Below are positions 29,718 to 41,465 of a DNA stretch of 51,954 nucleotides, piece by piece. Position numbers and translations under genes: made by a program. The notes beneath the pieces were generated by a model. That model ran no database searches, had not been told where the DNA came from, and saw only the letters and a program-made list of their open reading frames with translations. Source of the stretch: Rhodocyclaceae bacterium (GTDB taxonomy: Bacteria > Pseudomonadota > Gammaproteobacteria > Burkholderiales > Rhodocyclaceae); assembly GCA_020445945.1 (NCBI GenBank), contig JAGRFQ010000013.1, positions 1 to 51,954 on the forward strand. Reading direction: 5' to 3'. Every line of letters begins with the position of its first letter. Position 1 is the first letter of the stretch.

Positions 29718-30920
29718 TTAACGCTTCGATTTCCTCGAATTCCCGCCAGGCTTGCCCTGCCGCGAGCGCCGCGCAGATTTGCCCGGCTTGGCGCCACCTG
29801 CGGCGGCCGGCATTTCGATACCGGCCAGCTGGCCGATGAGCACTTCATCGAGATCTTCCCACATCCCGCGCTTGAGACGCGACGGCAGCGCGACCGGACC
29901 GTAGCGCACCCGCATCAAGCGGCTCACGGTGAGCTCCAGTGCCTCGAACATGCGTCGAACCTCGCGATTGCGCCCTTCGGCAAGTATCACGTGATACCAG
30001 TGGTTGGCGCCCTCACCGCCGCGATCTTCCACGCTCATGAAGCGCGCCGTGCCATCGCTCAGCTCGACACCGGACTTGAGCAGCGCGACCTGTGCGTCAG
30101 TCAGCGAGCCGAGGATACGCACCGCGTACTCGCGCTCCATCTCGTAGCGCGGATGCATCAAGCGATTGGCGAGACCGCCGTCGTCGGTAAACAGCAGCAG
30201 TCCGGAGGTGTTGAAATCGAGCCGCCCGACCGCGATCCAGCGACCATGACGCAGCTTGGGCAGCCCTTCGAACACGCTCGGCCGGCCCTCCGGGTCGTCG
30301 CGCGACACGATCTCGCCCTCGGGCTTGTGATACAGCAGCACCCGCGGCACCTTGGTTTCGAAGCGCAACTGCACCAGCTTGCCATTCACGCGAATCCGGT
30401 CGGCGGGGGTCACCTTCTGGCCGATGCCGGCGGGCATCTCGTTGACCGAAATCCGCCCGGCGATGATCATTTCCTCGATCTCGCGCCGTGACGCAACGCC
30501 AATCGCCGACAGCGCCTTGTTGAGCCGTTCGGGCACGGCAAATTCGTCCGGCGTTCGACGCCCGCCGCCATTGCGCGGCGCCGCCCCGTTGCCACTGTTC
30601 TTGCCCTTGCCACCGGCCGACCCACGGCGCGACACAGCGCCCCGCCGCCCTTCGACTCCGTCGCCGGCTGGCGCAGCGCCTCGCCCGCGGCCACCGCCCG
30701 CGCGCGCCGAGTTGCCTCGCCCATCGCCGCCTTTGGGTTCGGGCTTGGCACGTGGCATGACATTGCCGTTGACCTCACCTGCCGGCTGCGCGGTGCCGGC
30801 AGACTTGCCCCGGCCGCCCCCACGGCGGCGCCGCGCCTTCCCGCTGCCGGGCTGCTGAGGATTATCAGTCGGTGCTTTCGGGCGCCGCGGGCGTCGCGTC
30901 GGGTTGCTGGAGTTCGACAA
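29718..30920 (-). CDS. rluB: 23S rRNA pseudouridine synthase RluB-type
   Basis: About 400 residues. The enzyme core starts near residue 130 with an S4 domain ([21 protein letters not shown]), then the RsuA/RluB catalytic domain containing the motif [17 protein letters not shown], where the D of GRLD is the catalytic aspartate, and [26 protein letters not shown]. RluB makes pseudouridine 2605 in 23S rRNA. The first 130 residues are a disordered Arg/Gly/Ala/Pro-rich extension (for example [15 protein letters not shown]) and the C-terminus is basic. No ATG exists near the start; TTG 30920 has AAGGA nine bases upstream and is preferred, TTG 30938 is an alternative. Either way the gene starts inside scpB. 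Confidence 0.88.
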   Translation of the reverse strand: MSNSSNPTRRPRRPKAPTDNPQQPGSGKARRRRGGGRGKSAGTAQPAGEVNGNVMPRAKPEPKGGDGRGNSARAGGGRGRGAAPAGDGVEGRRGAVSRRGSAGGKGKNSGNGAAPRNGGGRRTPDEFAVPERLNKALSAIGVASRREIEEMIIAGRISVNEMPAGIGQKVTPADRIRVNGKLVQLRFETKVPRVLLYHKPEGEIVSRDDPEGRPSVFEGLPKLRHGRWIAVGRLDFNTSGLLLFTDDGGLANRLMHPRYEMEREYAVRILGSLTDAQVALLKSGVELSDGTARFMSVEDRGGEGANHWYHVILAEGRNREVRRMFEALELTVSRLMRVRYGPVALPSRLKRGMWEDLDEVLIGQLAGIEMPAAAGGAKPGKSARRSRQGKPGGNSRKSKR

Positions 30921-31458
30921 GGTCCATGATCCTTTCAATTTCGGTCAAAGGCGGCAGCTCGGTGAGGCTGCGCAAGCCCAGGTCGTCGAGAAATCGACGC
31001 GTTGTGGCCAGCAGCGCGGGCCGCCCCGGGGTTTCGCGGTGACCAACCACGTCGACCCAGCCGCGCGACTCGAGCGTCTTGATCACGTTGGTCGACACCG
31101 CGACACCGCGAATATCTTCAATGTCGCCGCGCGTTACCGGTTGGCGATAGGCAATGATTGCCAAGGTTTCGAGCACGGCGCGCGAATACCGCGGCGGCTT
31201 CTCGTCTTTCAGGCGATCCAGAAAGACCTGCATGTCGGCGCGCGTCTGAAAGCGCCAGCCAGAGGCCGACTGCACCAACTCGACGCTGCGTCCGTGCCAG
31301 TCTTCGCGCAATTCGTCGAGCAGGCGGCGAACCATGTCGGCACCGGGATCGTCGGCAAAAAGGCGGCGCAGCAAACTGACCGGGCGCGGCACGCTGGCCG
31401 AAAGCAAAGCGGCTTCCAGCACCTGCTTGTAGCCGTCAGGTGTGCTCGGTTCCTGCAT
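30865..31458 (-). CDS. scpB: Segregation and condensation protein B
   Basis: A 197-residue kleisin-associated protein with two winged-helix domains. Family motifs are [12 protein letters not shown], then [29 protein letters not shown], and [21 protein letters not shown]. ScpB dimers bind ScpA and regulate SMC. ATG 31458 overlaps the last 23 nt of scpA, indicating coupled translation; the frame extends nine codons further without support. The 3' end overlaps rluB. Confidence 0.94.
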   Translation of the reverse strand: MQEPSTPDGYKQVLEAALLSASVPRPVSLLRRLFADDPGADMVRRLLDELREDWHGRSVELVQSASGWRFQTRADMQVFLDRLKDEKPPRYSRAVLETLAIIAYRQPVTRGDIEDIRGVAVSTNVIKTLESRGWVDVVGHRETPGRPALLATTRRFLDDLGLRSLTELPPLTEIERIMDLVELQQPDATPAAPESTD

Positions 31459-32293
31459 CGTTAAGCTTGACGTAAATGGGTGCAAATGCCGTGTTCTGCG
31501 TCACATGCACCAGTTTTTCCTTCACCAGTTCGAGAACCGCGAGAAAACTTACCACCAGATGGGGGGCGCCCTCGTCCGCGTCGAACAATGTATCGAACAC
31601 CACGTAGGCGCCACCCTGCAAGCGGCGCAGGATGCGGCTCATGTGCTCGCGCACCGAGAGGCTGTCCTTTCGAATATGGTGGTGCTGGGTCAGTCGGGCC
31701 TGGCGGACAATCCGCAGCCAGGCCAGTTGCAGGTCATGAAGGCTGACCTCGGGCTGGCGCTCCACGACCTTCTCGGCCACAAACACCCCGACCCATTCAA
31801 AATCCCGGTCGATGCGGGGGATGGCATCCAGCCGGGCGGCCGCCAGCTTCATTTGCTCGTAGTCTAGCAGGCGACGCACCAGTTCTGCACGCGGATCTTC
31901 CTCTTCCTCCACCACCCGTGGCGGCCGCGGCAGCAGCATGCGCGACTTGATCTCGAGCAGCATTGCCGCCATCAGCAGGTAGTCGGCCGCCAACTCCAGA
32001 TTGTGACTGCGCATCGCTTCGACATAGGCCAGATACTGCGCGGTAAGCGGCGCCATCGGGATGTCGAGGATGTTCACGTTGGCTTTGCGGATCAGGTAGA
32101 GCAGCAGATCCAGCGGCCCTTCGAAGGCTTCGAGAATGACCTCGAGCGCCTCGGGCGGAATGTACAGGTCCACCGGCAGTTCGAGCAGCGGTTCGCCATA
32201 CAGCCGCGCCACCGCGGCCATCTGGGCCGGCGTTTCGAGCGGCGCCAGCGGCAGTTCGACGACCGATGCGTCAACCGACCCGGGCGCAGTCAT
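31436..32293 (-). CDS. scpA: Segregation and condensation protein A
   Basis: A 285-residue kleisin. It has [24 protein letters not shown], typical of ScpA, then [36 protein letters not shown], and a C-terminal winged-helix ([28 protein letters not shown]). With SMC and ScpB it forms the condensin complex; the smc gene is elsewhere. The N-terminal 40 residues are an extension before the conserved core. It lies 33 nt downstream of trpS. Confidence 0.95.
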   Translation of the reverse strand: MTAPGSVDASVVELPLAPLETPAQMAAVARLYGEPLLELPVDLYIPPEALEVILEAFEGPLDLLLYLIRKANVNILDIPMAPLTAQYLAYVEAMRSHNLELAADYLLMAAMLLEIKSRMLLPRPPRVVEEEEDPRAELVRRLLDYEQMKLAAARLDAIPRIDRDFEWVGVFVAEKVVERQPEVSLHDLQLAWLRIVRQARLTQHHHIRKDSLSVREHMSRILRRLQGGAYVVFDTLFDADEGAPHLVVSFLAVLELVKEKLVHVTQNTAFAPIYVKLNDAGTEHT

Positions 32294-32326
32294 GACGACG
32301 CGCTGTGGCGCACACGGCCCACCGCC

Positions 32327-33529
32327 TCAACTGTAGCCCAGACCCATCGCATCGCGCACATCACGCATGGTTTCCTGCGCCAGTTTGCGCGCCCGCTCGC
32401 AGCCGTCGGCGACGATGCTGCGCACCAGGGTCGGGTCGTCGAGATACGGCTGGGCGCGCTCGCGCATGCCGTCCTGCTCTTTCTGGATCTCATCGAGGAC
32501 AGGTTGCTTGCACTCCAGACAACCGATCCCCGCACTTCGGCACCCCGTCTGCACCCATTCGCGCGTACTGTCGCTGGAGTAGATCTGATGCAACTGCCAC
32601 ACCGGGCACTTCTCCGGATCGCCCGGATCGGTCAGCCGCACCCGCGCCGGATCGGTCTGCATGGTGCGGATTTTCTTGGCCACCGACTCGGCGTCTTCGC
32701 GCAGCGAGATGGTGTTGCCGTAGCTCTTGGACATTTTCTGACCATCCAGCCCCGGCATCCGCGCCGCTGCGGTTAGCAAGGCGCCCGGCTCGGCTAGGAT
32801 CATCTTGCCGCCGCCTTCGAGAAAGCCATAGAGCCGTTCGCGGTCGCCCAGCGACAGGCTTTGCGCGTCGTCGATCAGTGCCTGGGCGCGTTCCAGCGCA
32901 GCGTCTTCGCCCTCTTGCTGATAGCGCGTGCGCAGCTCTTCGTAGAGCTTGGCGCGCTTGCGCCCGAGCTTCTTGATCGCTTCGAGCGCCTTGTCTTCAA
33001 AGCCCGGCTCGCGGCCGTACAAGTGATTGAAGCGGCGGGCCACTTCACGCGTGAGCTCGACGTGCGGAACCTGGTCTTCGCCCACCGGCACCTTGTCGGC
33101 GCGGTAGATCAGGATGTCGGCCGACTGGAGCAGCGGATAGCCGAGAAAGCCGTAGGTGGACAGATCCTTGTCGGAGAGCTTTTCCTGCTGATCCTTGTAG
33201 GTCGGCACACGTTCGAGCCAGCCGAGCGGACACATCATCGACAGCAGCAGATGCAACTCAGCGTGCTCGGGCACGCGCGACTGGATGAAGATCGTCGCCT
33301 GGGCCGGGTCGACACCGGCGGCGAGCCAGTCGATCACCATGTCCCACACGCTCTCCTCGATCACCAGCGGGCTGTCGTAGTTGGTGGTCAGGGCGTGCCA
33401 GTCGGCCACGAAGAACAGGCACGGATACTCGGCCTGCAACTGAACCCAGTTTTTGAGCACGCCATGGTAATGGCCCAAGTGCAGGCGACCGGTCGGCCGC
33501 ATGCCGGAGAGAACGCGTTCGGCGTACAT
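32327..33529 (-). CDS. trpS: Tryptophan--tRNA ligase
   Basis: A 400-residue class I aminoacyl-tRNA synthetase. The HIGH-type motif is PTGRLHLGHYHG (12-23) and the KMSKS motif is DGQKMSKSYGN. Other family blocks are CLFFVADWHALTT, IFIQSRVPEHAELHLLL and DILIYRADKVPVGEDQ. It is longer than the 334-residue E. coli enzyme because of an insertion of about 60 residues ahead of KMSKS (LYEELRTRYQQEGEDAALERA onward), a form seen in other betaproteobacteria. The stop of the M50 protease gene lies 6 nt before its start. Confidence 0.96.
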   Translation of the reverse strand: MYAERVLSGMRPTGRLHLGHYHGVLKNWVQLQAEYPCLFFVADWHALTTNYDSPLVIEESVWDMVIDWLAAGVDPAQATIFIQSRVPEHAELHLLLSMMCPLGWLERVPTYKDQQEKLSDKDLSTYGFLGYPLLQSADILIYRADKVPVGEDQVPHVELTREVARRFNHLYGREPGFEDKALEAIKKLGRKRAKLYEELRTRYQQEGEDAALERAQALIDDAQSLSLGDRERLYGFLEGGGKMILAEPGALLTAAARMPGLDGQKMSKSYGNTISLREDAESVAKKIRTMQTDPARVRLTDPGDPEKCPVWQLHQIYSSDSTREWVQTGCRSAGIGCLECKQPVLDEIQKEQDGMRERAQPYLDDPTLVRSIVADGCERARKLAQETMRDVRDAMGLGYS

Positions 33530-33535
33530 GGTGAT

Positions 33536-34195
33536 TCAGAATCCAAAGATGACAGCAAGAAAATAACTGAAAAACCCGATCAGCGGGCCAAGAATCCGGC
33601 CCAGCAAGCCGGTGAGCAGCAAGACGATGAGGATCGGAAACCCGTACGGCTCAAGGCGCGCGAACTTCCACGCCAGCGCCGAGGGCAACACGCTGACCGC
33701 GATGCGCCCGCCATCGAGCGGCGGGATCGGGATCAGGTTGAGCAGCATCAGAATGAGATTGATGGTGATGCCCGCCTCGGCCATGCTCGCCATCGGCAGG
33801 CTGTAGTCGCTCTCGGGCAGCGCGAAGGCCAGCTTGAGCAGCGCCGCCCAGCCCAGCGCCATGGCCAGATTGGCCAGCGGCCCAGCGGCGGCGACCCACA
33901 GCATGTCAGCCTTGGGCCGGCGCAGGCGCGAAAAGTTGACCGGCACCGGCTTGGCCCAGCCGAACAGCATGCCGCCCGCGCCCGCCAGCGTGCTCATCGC
34001 GAGAATCAGACCGGGCACGAGGATGGTGCCCACAGGGTCGATGTGCTTGAGGGGGTTGAGCGTGATGCGCCCGGCCAGATCGGCGGTCGGATCCCCGAAA
34101 TGGCGCGCCACATAGCCGTGTGCGGCTTCATGCAGCGTAATGGCGAGGATCACGGGCAGCGCCCAGATCGCCACGGTGGAAATCAAGTCTTCCAT
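33536..34195 (-). CDS. Site-2 protease family (M50) membrane metalloprotease
   Basis: A 219-residue polytopic membrane protein. The zinc site HEAAH is at residues 22-26 in the first transmembrane helix, and the third ligand is in PPLDGGR near residue 160. The GYVARHFGDPTADLAGRITLNPLKHIDPVGTI block is characteristic of the short M50 proteases without PDZ domain found widely next to trpS and scpAB. The substrate is unknown. It starts 58 nt after the YciO-type gene. Confidence 0.9.
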   Translation of the reverse strand: MEDLISTVAIWALPVILAITLHEAAHGYVARHFGDPTADLAGRITLNPLKHIDPVGTILVPGLILAMSTLAGAGGMLFGWAKPVPVNFSRLRRPKADMLWVAAAGPLANLAMALGWAALLKLAFALPESDYSLPMASMAEAGITINLILMLLNLIPIPPLDGGRIAVSVLPSALAWKFARLEPYGFPILIVLLLTGLLGRILGPLIGFFSYFLAVIFGF

Positions 34196-34253
34196 GAACC
34201 GCCAGCGTCAAAAGCCGTGCATTGTATCAGAGCGCCGCACCGAGCTCTGCTGC

Positions 34254-34877
34254 TTACAGCCCGAATGGCGCCAGATCGCCGCGCCCGGCGCGCACCAGCT
34301 CCGGCGAGCCGGTGGTGAGATCGATCACCGTGGTCGCCTCGGCCGGACAGCCGCCGTCGTCGATCACCAGATCGACCAGTTTGCCGAGCCGGTCGCGAAT
34401 ATCCTCGGCCTCGGTCATCGGCGTCTCGTCGTCGGGCAGCAGCAGCGTCGAGGTCAGGATCGGCTCGCCCAGTTCCGCGAGCAGCCCGGCCACCACCGGA
34501 TGCTCGGGAATGCGCAGCCCGATGGTCTTGCGCTTGGGGTGGAGCAGGCGCCGCGGGAGTTCCTTGGTCCCTTCCAGAATGAAGGTGTAGGGGCCCGGCG
34601 TGACCGCCTTGAGCAGGCGGTACTGGCTGTTATCGACCCGCGCGTAGGTGCCGATCTCCGACAGGTCGCGGCACATCAGCGTGAAGTGGTGGCGCGCGTC
34701 CACTTTACGGATGCTGCGGATGCGCTCGATCAGTTTCGCATCTCCGGTGTGTCCGCCCAGCGCATAGGCCGAGTCGGTCGGAAAAGCGACCAACCCGCCC
34801 TGGCGCATGATCTCCGCAGCCTGGCGCATCAGGCGCGGCTGCGGCTGCTCGGGGTGAACGGTGAAGAACTGGGCCAT
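34254..34877 (-). CDS. YciO/Sua5/YrdC-family protein (threonylcarbamoyl-AMP synthase-like)
   Basis: A 207-residue protein with the YrdC fold. Motifs: MRQGGLVAFPTDSAYALGG, KLIERIRSIRKVDARHHFTLMC, TPGPYTFILEGTKELPRRLLHPKRKTIGLRIPEH and TVIDLTTGSPELVRAGRGDL. These place it in the YciO branch, whose role in tRNA t6A synthesis is weaker than or distinct from TsaC/Sua5. The phosphate-binding residues are present, so enzymatic activity is plausible. Adjacent to a PHP phosphatase, as yciO and yciV (rnm) are neighbours in many genomes. Confidence 0.88.
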   Translation of the reverse strand: MAQFFTVHPEQPQPRLMRQAAEIMRQGGLVAFPTDSAYALGGHTGDAKLIERIRSIRKVDARHHFTLMCRDLSEIGTYARVDNSQYRLLKAVTPGPYTFILEGTKELPRRLLHPKRKTIGLRIPEHPVVAGLLAELGEPILTSTLLLPDDETPMTEAEDIRDRLGKLVDLVIDDGGCPAEATTVIDLTTGSPELVRAGRGDLAPFGL

Positions 34878-34889
34878 GGGAAATCCGTG

Positions 34890-35747
34890 CTAAATCATGT
34901 AATCGGTCAGTCGCTCCCATACCGGCGTCAGCCCCGCCGGCAAGGGATCGCAGCGACCGAGATCGACGGCGCTCTCCTCGACCCCGTGAAAATCCGAGGC
35001 GCGCGAGGCGAGCAGGCCGTAGCGGCGCGCGTAGCGGGCGAATTTACCCACTTTGGTGGCGGAATGCGACCCCGACACCACCTCCACGCCCTGTCCGCCA
35101 GCATCCACAAAGGCCGCCAGCAAGGTTTCCATCTGCGCATCCGACAGACGGTAGCGCCCCGGATGCGCCACCACCGGCACCCCGCCCGCGGCGCGAATCC
35201 AGCCCACCGCCTCGTCCAGCCGCGCCCACTGCGTCTCGACAAAGCCCGGTTTGCCGCGCACCAGATAATGGCGAAACACCTCGCCGGCGCTGGGCGCGCA
35301 GCCGATTTCGACCAGATAGCGCGCAAAGTGCGCACGGCTCACCAACGCCGGATTGCGCGCGTATTTGAGCGCGCCTTCGAGCACGCCGTGGATGCCGCGC
35401 TCGGCCAGCGCGTCGCTCATCCGCCGGGCACGTTCGTCGCGCCCCGAGCGCACCTGGCGCAAACCGGCGTCGAGCACCGGGTTGGCGGCGTCGATGCCCA
35501 GACCGACGATGTGCACCGTCTCCTCCGCCCACGACACCGACACCTCCACCCCCGGCACGAAGGCCAGCCCTTGCGTGCGCGCGGCGGCAGCGGCCGCGGC
35601 CAGCCCGCCGGTCTCGTCGTGGTCGGTCAACGCCAGCAGGTCGACCCCGTTGGCCGCCGCACGCGCGACCACCTCGGCCGGCGCCAGCCAGCCGTCGGAA
35701 ACCGTTGAATGGCAGTGCAGATCGGGGTTCAAGGGCATCGTTTTCAT
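34890..35747 (-). CDS. PHP-domain phosphatase (YciV/Rnm-like 3',5'-nucleotide bisphosphate phosphatase)
   Basis: A 285-residue metal-dependent hydrolase. The PHP ligands are visible: DLHCHSTVSDG (H11, H13), ALTDHDETGG, the glutamate of PGVEVSVSW, VAHPGRY, and ASDFHG near the C-terminus. Family members hydrolyse 3',5'-bisphosphorylated nucleotides or trim short RNAs from the 5' end. The preferred start ATG 35747 overlaps the stop of the alpha/beta hydrolase gene (ATGA). The downstream YciO-type gene supports a yciV-like identity. Confidence 0.88.
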   Translation of the reverse strand: MKTMPLNPDLHCHSTVSDGWLAPAEVVARAAANGVDLLALTDHDETGGLAAAAAAARTQGLAFVPGVEVSVSWAEETVHIVGLGIDAANPVLDAGLRQVRSGRDERARRMSDALAERGIHGVLEGALKYARNPALVSRAHFARYLVEIGCAPSAGEVFRHYLVRGKPGFVETQWARLDEAVGWIRAAGGVPVVAHPGRYRLSDAQMETLLAAFVDAGGQGVEVVSGSHSATKVGKFARYARRYGLLASRASDFHGVEESAVDLGRCDPLPAGLTPVWERLTDYMI

Positions 35748-36628
35748 GCATCTCTCACTTCGGCGGCGAGGCAAAACGCGTCGATCAGCCGCGCCACCTC
35801 CTGCGGCGCGTCGTGATGAAGATTATGACCGGCGTCGGCGATCAAATGCTCCCGGAAATCGGCAAAACACGCCTTGCCGGCGGCGATGCTCGCCTCGCTC
35901 AGGCCGAGTTGCTGGCGCAAGGCGATGTCGTCGGGCTCGATCCACATCACCGGCGCGCGCACCCGCCGCCAACACGCCTCGGCCTCGGCGCGGCGGTAGA
36001 GCACCGGATTGATGCCCTGATGCGCCGGATCGGCCGCCAGCACGATGCGTCCGTCGTCGCGCGCGCGGCCAAGCACGCGCGCCAGAAACGCGGCCGTGGC
36101 GCCATCGAGGCGCGGATTCTGCCGCTGCAATCGTCGCGCGAGGGCGTCCCAGTCGTCGTAGTCGCGCCACTGGGGTTCGGCGGATTGCTCGCGCAGCCAC
36201 TTCTCGTAGCGCCCCGGCGCCTCCTCCGCCGGCCGGTCGGCCAGCCCGAAGGCGTCGATGGCAACCACCGACGTGACCCGCGCGGGGCGAATCCCGGCGT
36301 AGAGGCAGGCCACGTTGCCGCCCAGGCTGTGCCCGACCAGCGGCACCGGCGCGTGCGGCGAGAGTTGCATGAGCAGCGCGTCGAGATCGGCGAGGTAGTC
36401 CGGAAACCAGTAGCCGCCGGGCGCACGATCGCTGTCGCCAAAGCCGCGCCAGTCGGGCGCCACCACGTGCCAGTCGCGCGCCAGCGCGTCGACCACGAAC
36501 TGGAAGCTGCCGCCTGCATCGCCCCAGCCGTGGAGCATCACCAGCAAGGGCGCGGTCTCGTCGCCCCAGCAGGTGCCGTGGCAGTGCAATCCGCGCAGCA
36601 GGAATTGACGGTGTCGGGCCGGTTTCAT
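35744..36628 (-). CDS. Alpha/beta-fold hydrolase
   Basis: A 294-residue hydrolase. The oxyanion region is MLHGWGDAGGSF, the nucleophile elbow is VGHSLGG with S101, D233 in WIEPDD is a likely acid, and H268 in DAGHNLHHDAP completes the triad. The substrate is unknown; the sequence resembles epoxide-hydrolase/haloalkane-dehalogenase-like or BioH-like esterases without a deciding motif. Start ATG 36628 fits the family; ATG 36640 is an alternative. It is divergent from the glycine riboswitch and its upstream region overlaps the gcvT promoter. Confidence 0.85.
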   Translation of the reverse strand: MKPARHRQFLLRGLHCHGTCWGDETAPLLVMLHGWGDAGGSFQFVVDALARDWHVVAPDWRGFGDSDRAPGGYWFPDYLADLDALLMQLSPHAPVPLVGHSLGGNVACLYAGIRPARVTSVVAIDAFGLADRPAEEAPGRYEKWLREQSAEPQWRDYDDWDALARRLQRQNPRLDGATAAFLARVLGRARDDGRIVLAADPAHQGINPVLYRRAEAEACWRRVRAPVMWIEPDDIALRQQLGLSEASIAAGKACFADFREHLIADAGHNLHHDAPQEVARLIDAFCLAAEVRDA

Positions 36629-36652
36629 GGCTCCGATCATAGCAACAAAGCC

Positions 36653-36681
36653 TTGCACCGCCTCGCCCCCGGTGATACCGT
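36653..36681 (+). promoter_or_regulatory. Candidate gcvT promoter
   Basis: TTGCAC (36653-36658) and TACCGT (36676-36681) are 17 nt apart, the latter with an extended -10 TGA before it. The predicted start near 36688 falls immediately before the first glycine aptamer. Confidence 0.5.
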
Positions 36682-36690
36682 TGCGCCGTC

Positions 36691-36872
36691 GCGCGGGAGA
36701 GCACTCTACCGTGAGTCGCCGAAGGCGTAACCCCCCGGAACCGCTCAGGCAAATGGACCGCCGACAATTCACAAATCTGGAGAGCGATGCGGGCCCGCGG
36801 GCTGGCGCATCCACCGAAGGGGCACCCGTCGGCGCGACGGAATCTCTCAGGTAGAAGGGACAGATGGGGACG
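36691..36872 (+). ncRNA. Tandem glycine riboswitch
   Basis: Two glycine aptamers lie head to tail upstream of gcvT. The first (36691-36762) has CGGGAGAGC, GCCGAAGGCGTAA and CGCTCAGGCAAATGGACCG. The second (36777-36863) has CTGGAGAGC, ACCGAAGGGGC and AATCTCTCAGGTAGAAGGGACAG. The GGAGAGC / CCGAAGG / CTCAGGnA series is the known signature, and the short AATT-containing linker between aptamers is typical. With the terminator that follows, it should switch on the glycine cleavage operon when glycine is abundant. Confidence 0.95.
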
Positions 36873-36899
36873 CCGCCATCCGTGCGCCGTCCCCTTTTT
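36866..36899 (+). terminator. Riboswitch expression-platform terminator
   Basis: GGGGACG (36866-36872) pairs with CGTCCCC (36888-36894); an inner CGC/GCG pair and a 7-nt loop complete the hairpin, followed by TTTTT at 36895-36899. It ends 35 nt before the gcvT ATG and overlaps the 3' border of the second aptamer, so glycine binding can compete with it. Confidence 0.85.
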
Positions 36900-36934
36900 G
36901 TTGCCTACACTGTCTGTAACGAAGGAGAGATCGC

Positions 36935-38017
36935 ATGTCCCAGCACACCCCCTTGCACGCTGCCCATCTTGCCGCCGGCGCCCGCATGGTCGATTTCGCG
37001 GGCTGGGACATGCCGGTCAACTACGGCTCGCAGATCGAGGAGCACCATGCCGTGCGCAGCGACGCCGGCATGTTCGACGTCTCGCACATGCTCGCGCTCG
37101 ATCTCACCGGCGAGGGCGCCACCGCCTATCTGCGCACCCTGCTGGCCAACGACGTTGCCAAGCTCGGCACCCTGGGCAAGGCGCTGTACAGCTGCATGCT
37201 CAACGACGCCGGCGGCGTGATCGACGACCTGATCGTGTACTACTTCGCCGCCAACCATTTCCGCATCGTGGTCAATGCCGGCACCGCCGACAAGGATGTG
37301 GCGTGGATGCGCAAGCAGATCGCCGCGCTCGGCGCCAACGTCACCCTCGACGCGCGGCGCGACCTGGCGATGATCGCGGTACAGGGGCCCAATGCCCGCG
37401 CCAAGACCTGGCACGCCATCCCCGGCTCGGAAGCGGCCAGCGTCGGGCTCAAGCCCTTCTTCGGCGCCGAACTTGGCGACATGCTCATCGCCCGCACCGG
37501 CTACACCGGCGAAGACGGCTTCGAGATCACCCTCCCCGCCGCCAACGCGACCGACACCTGGAACGCGCTGATCGCCGCCGGCGTCGCACCCTGCGGGCTC
37601 GGCGCGCGCGACACCCTGCGCCTCGAAGCCGGCATGAACCTCTACGGCCAGGACATGGACGAGGACACCTCGCCGCTCGACGCCGGCCTCGCCTGGACCG
37701 TCGACTTCAAGGACCCGGGGCGCAACTTCATCGGCCGCGCCGCGCTCGAAGCGGCCCCCGCCAGCCGCCAGGTGCTCGGGCTGATCCTCGAAGACCGCGG
37801 CGTGCTGCGCGCCCATCAAACCGTGTTCACCGAACACGGCGAGGGCGAGACCACCAGCGGCAGCTTTTCGCCCACGCTGCAAAAAGCCATCGCCTTCGCG
37901 CGCCTGCCGCTGGGCGTCGAAGCCGGCGACGCGGTCGAGGTCGACATCCGCGGCAAACGCCTCAAGGCGCGTGCCGTCAAGCTGCCTTTCGCGCGTCATG
38001 GCAAGGCATTGGTTTAA
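36935..38017 (+). CDS. gcvT: Glycine cleavage system aminomethyltransferase (T protein)
   Basis: A 360-residue tetrahydrofolate-dependent enzyme that takes the aminomethyl group from the H protein, releasing ammonia and methylene-THF. Motifs: [35 protein letters not shown] near the N-terminus, [20 protein letters not shown], and [20 protein letters not shown] with the conserved acidic residue. ATG 36935 has AAGGAG eight bases upstream. First gene of the riboswitch-controlled gcv operon. Confidence 0.97.
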   Translation: MSQHTPLHAAHLAAGARMVDFAGWDMPVNYGSQIEEHHAVRSDAGMFDVSHMLALDLTGEGATAYLRTLLANDVAKLGTLGKALYSCMLNDAGGVIDDLIVYYFAANHFRIVVNAGTADKDVAWMRKQIAALGANVTLDARRDLAMIAVQGPNARAKTWHAIPGSEAASVGLKPFFGAELGDMLIARTGYTGEDGFEITLPAANATDTWNALIAAGVAPCGLGARDTLRLEAGMNLYGQDMDEDTSPLDAGLAWTVDFKDPGRNFIGRAALEAAPASRQVLGLILEDRGVLRAHQTVFTEHGEGETTSGSFSPTLQKAIAFARLPLGVEAGDAVEVDIRGKRLKARAVKLPFARHGKALV

Positions 38018-38076
38018 GTTTTCCGGTCCCCCCTGCGACCGTTCGTTCCGCCCCTCATCGCACTGGAGAAATCTTG

Positions 38077-38460
38077 ATGAACACCCCCGCCGAACTGAAG
38101 TACACCAAGTCCCACGAGTGGGTCCGCGTCGAGGCTGACGGCACCGTCACCGTCGGCATCACCGACCACGCGCAGGAAGCGCTGGGCGACATCGTGTTCC
38201 TCGAACTGCCCGAAGCCGGACGCACGGTTGCCGCAGGCGAAGAGTGCGCGGTGGTCGAATCGGTCAAGGCCGCCTCCGACATCTACGCCCCGCTCGGCGG
38301 CGAAATCGTGGCCGCCAATGACGACGCCGTCGACGCACCGGAATCGGTCAACGCCGACGCCTACGCCACCTGGCTGTTCAAGCTCAAGCCCGACAACCTC
38401 GCCGACGCCGACGCGCTGCTCGACGCCGCCGCCTACACCGCCATCGCCGGCGCGGACTGA
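38077..38460 (+). CDS. gcvH: Glycine cleavage system H protein
   Basis: A 127-residue lipoyl carrier. The lipoylated lysine is K64 in the conserved [19 protein letters not shown] and [19 protein letters not shown] are typical. Start ATG 38077 has GGAG nine bases upstream; a long open frame reading in from gcvT is not coding. It shuttles the aminomethyl and dihydrolipoyl groups between P, T and L proteins. Confidence 0.97.
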   Translation: MNTPAELKYTKSHEWVRVEADGTVTVGITDHAQEALGDIVFLELPEAGRTVAAGEECAVVESVKAASDIYAPLGGEIVAANDDAVDAPESVNADAYATWLFKLKPDNLADADALLDAAAYTAIAGAD

Positions 38461-38544
38461 GCCCCGCCGCATTGCCGCGCGCGGACTGCCCGTGCGGCCG
38501 CCCCGACCCGGGGCATCCGACCTGTATCGAGAGACGCAACGCCC

Positions 38545-41448
<2,904 letters not shown>

Positions 41449-41465
41449 GCTGCCGCGCGGCGCGC

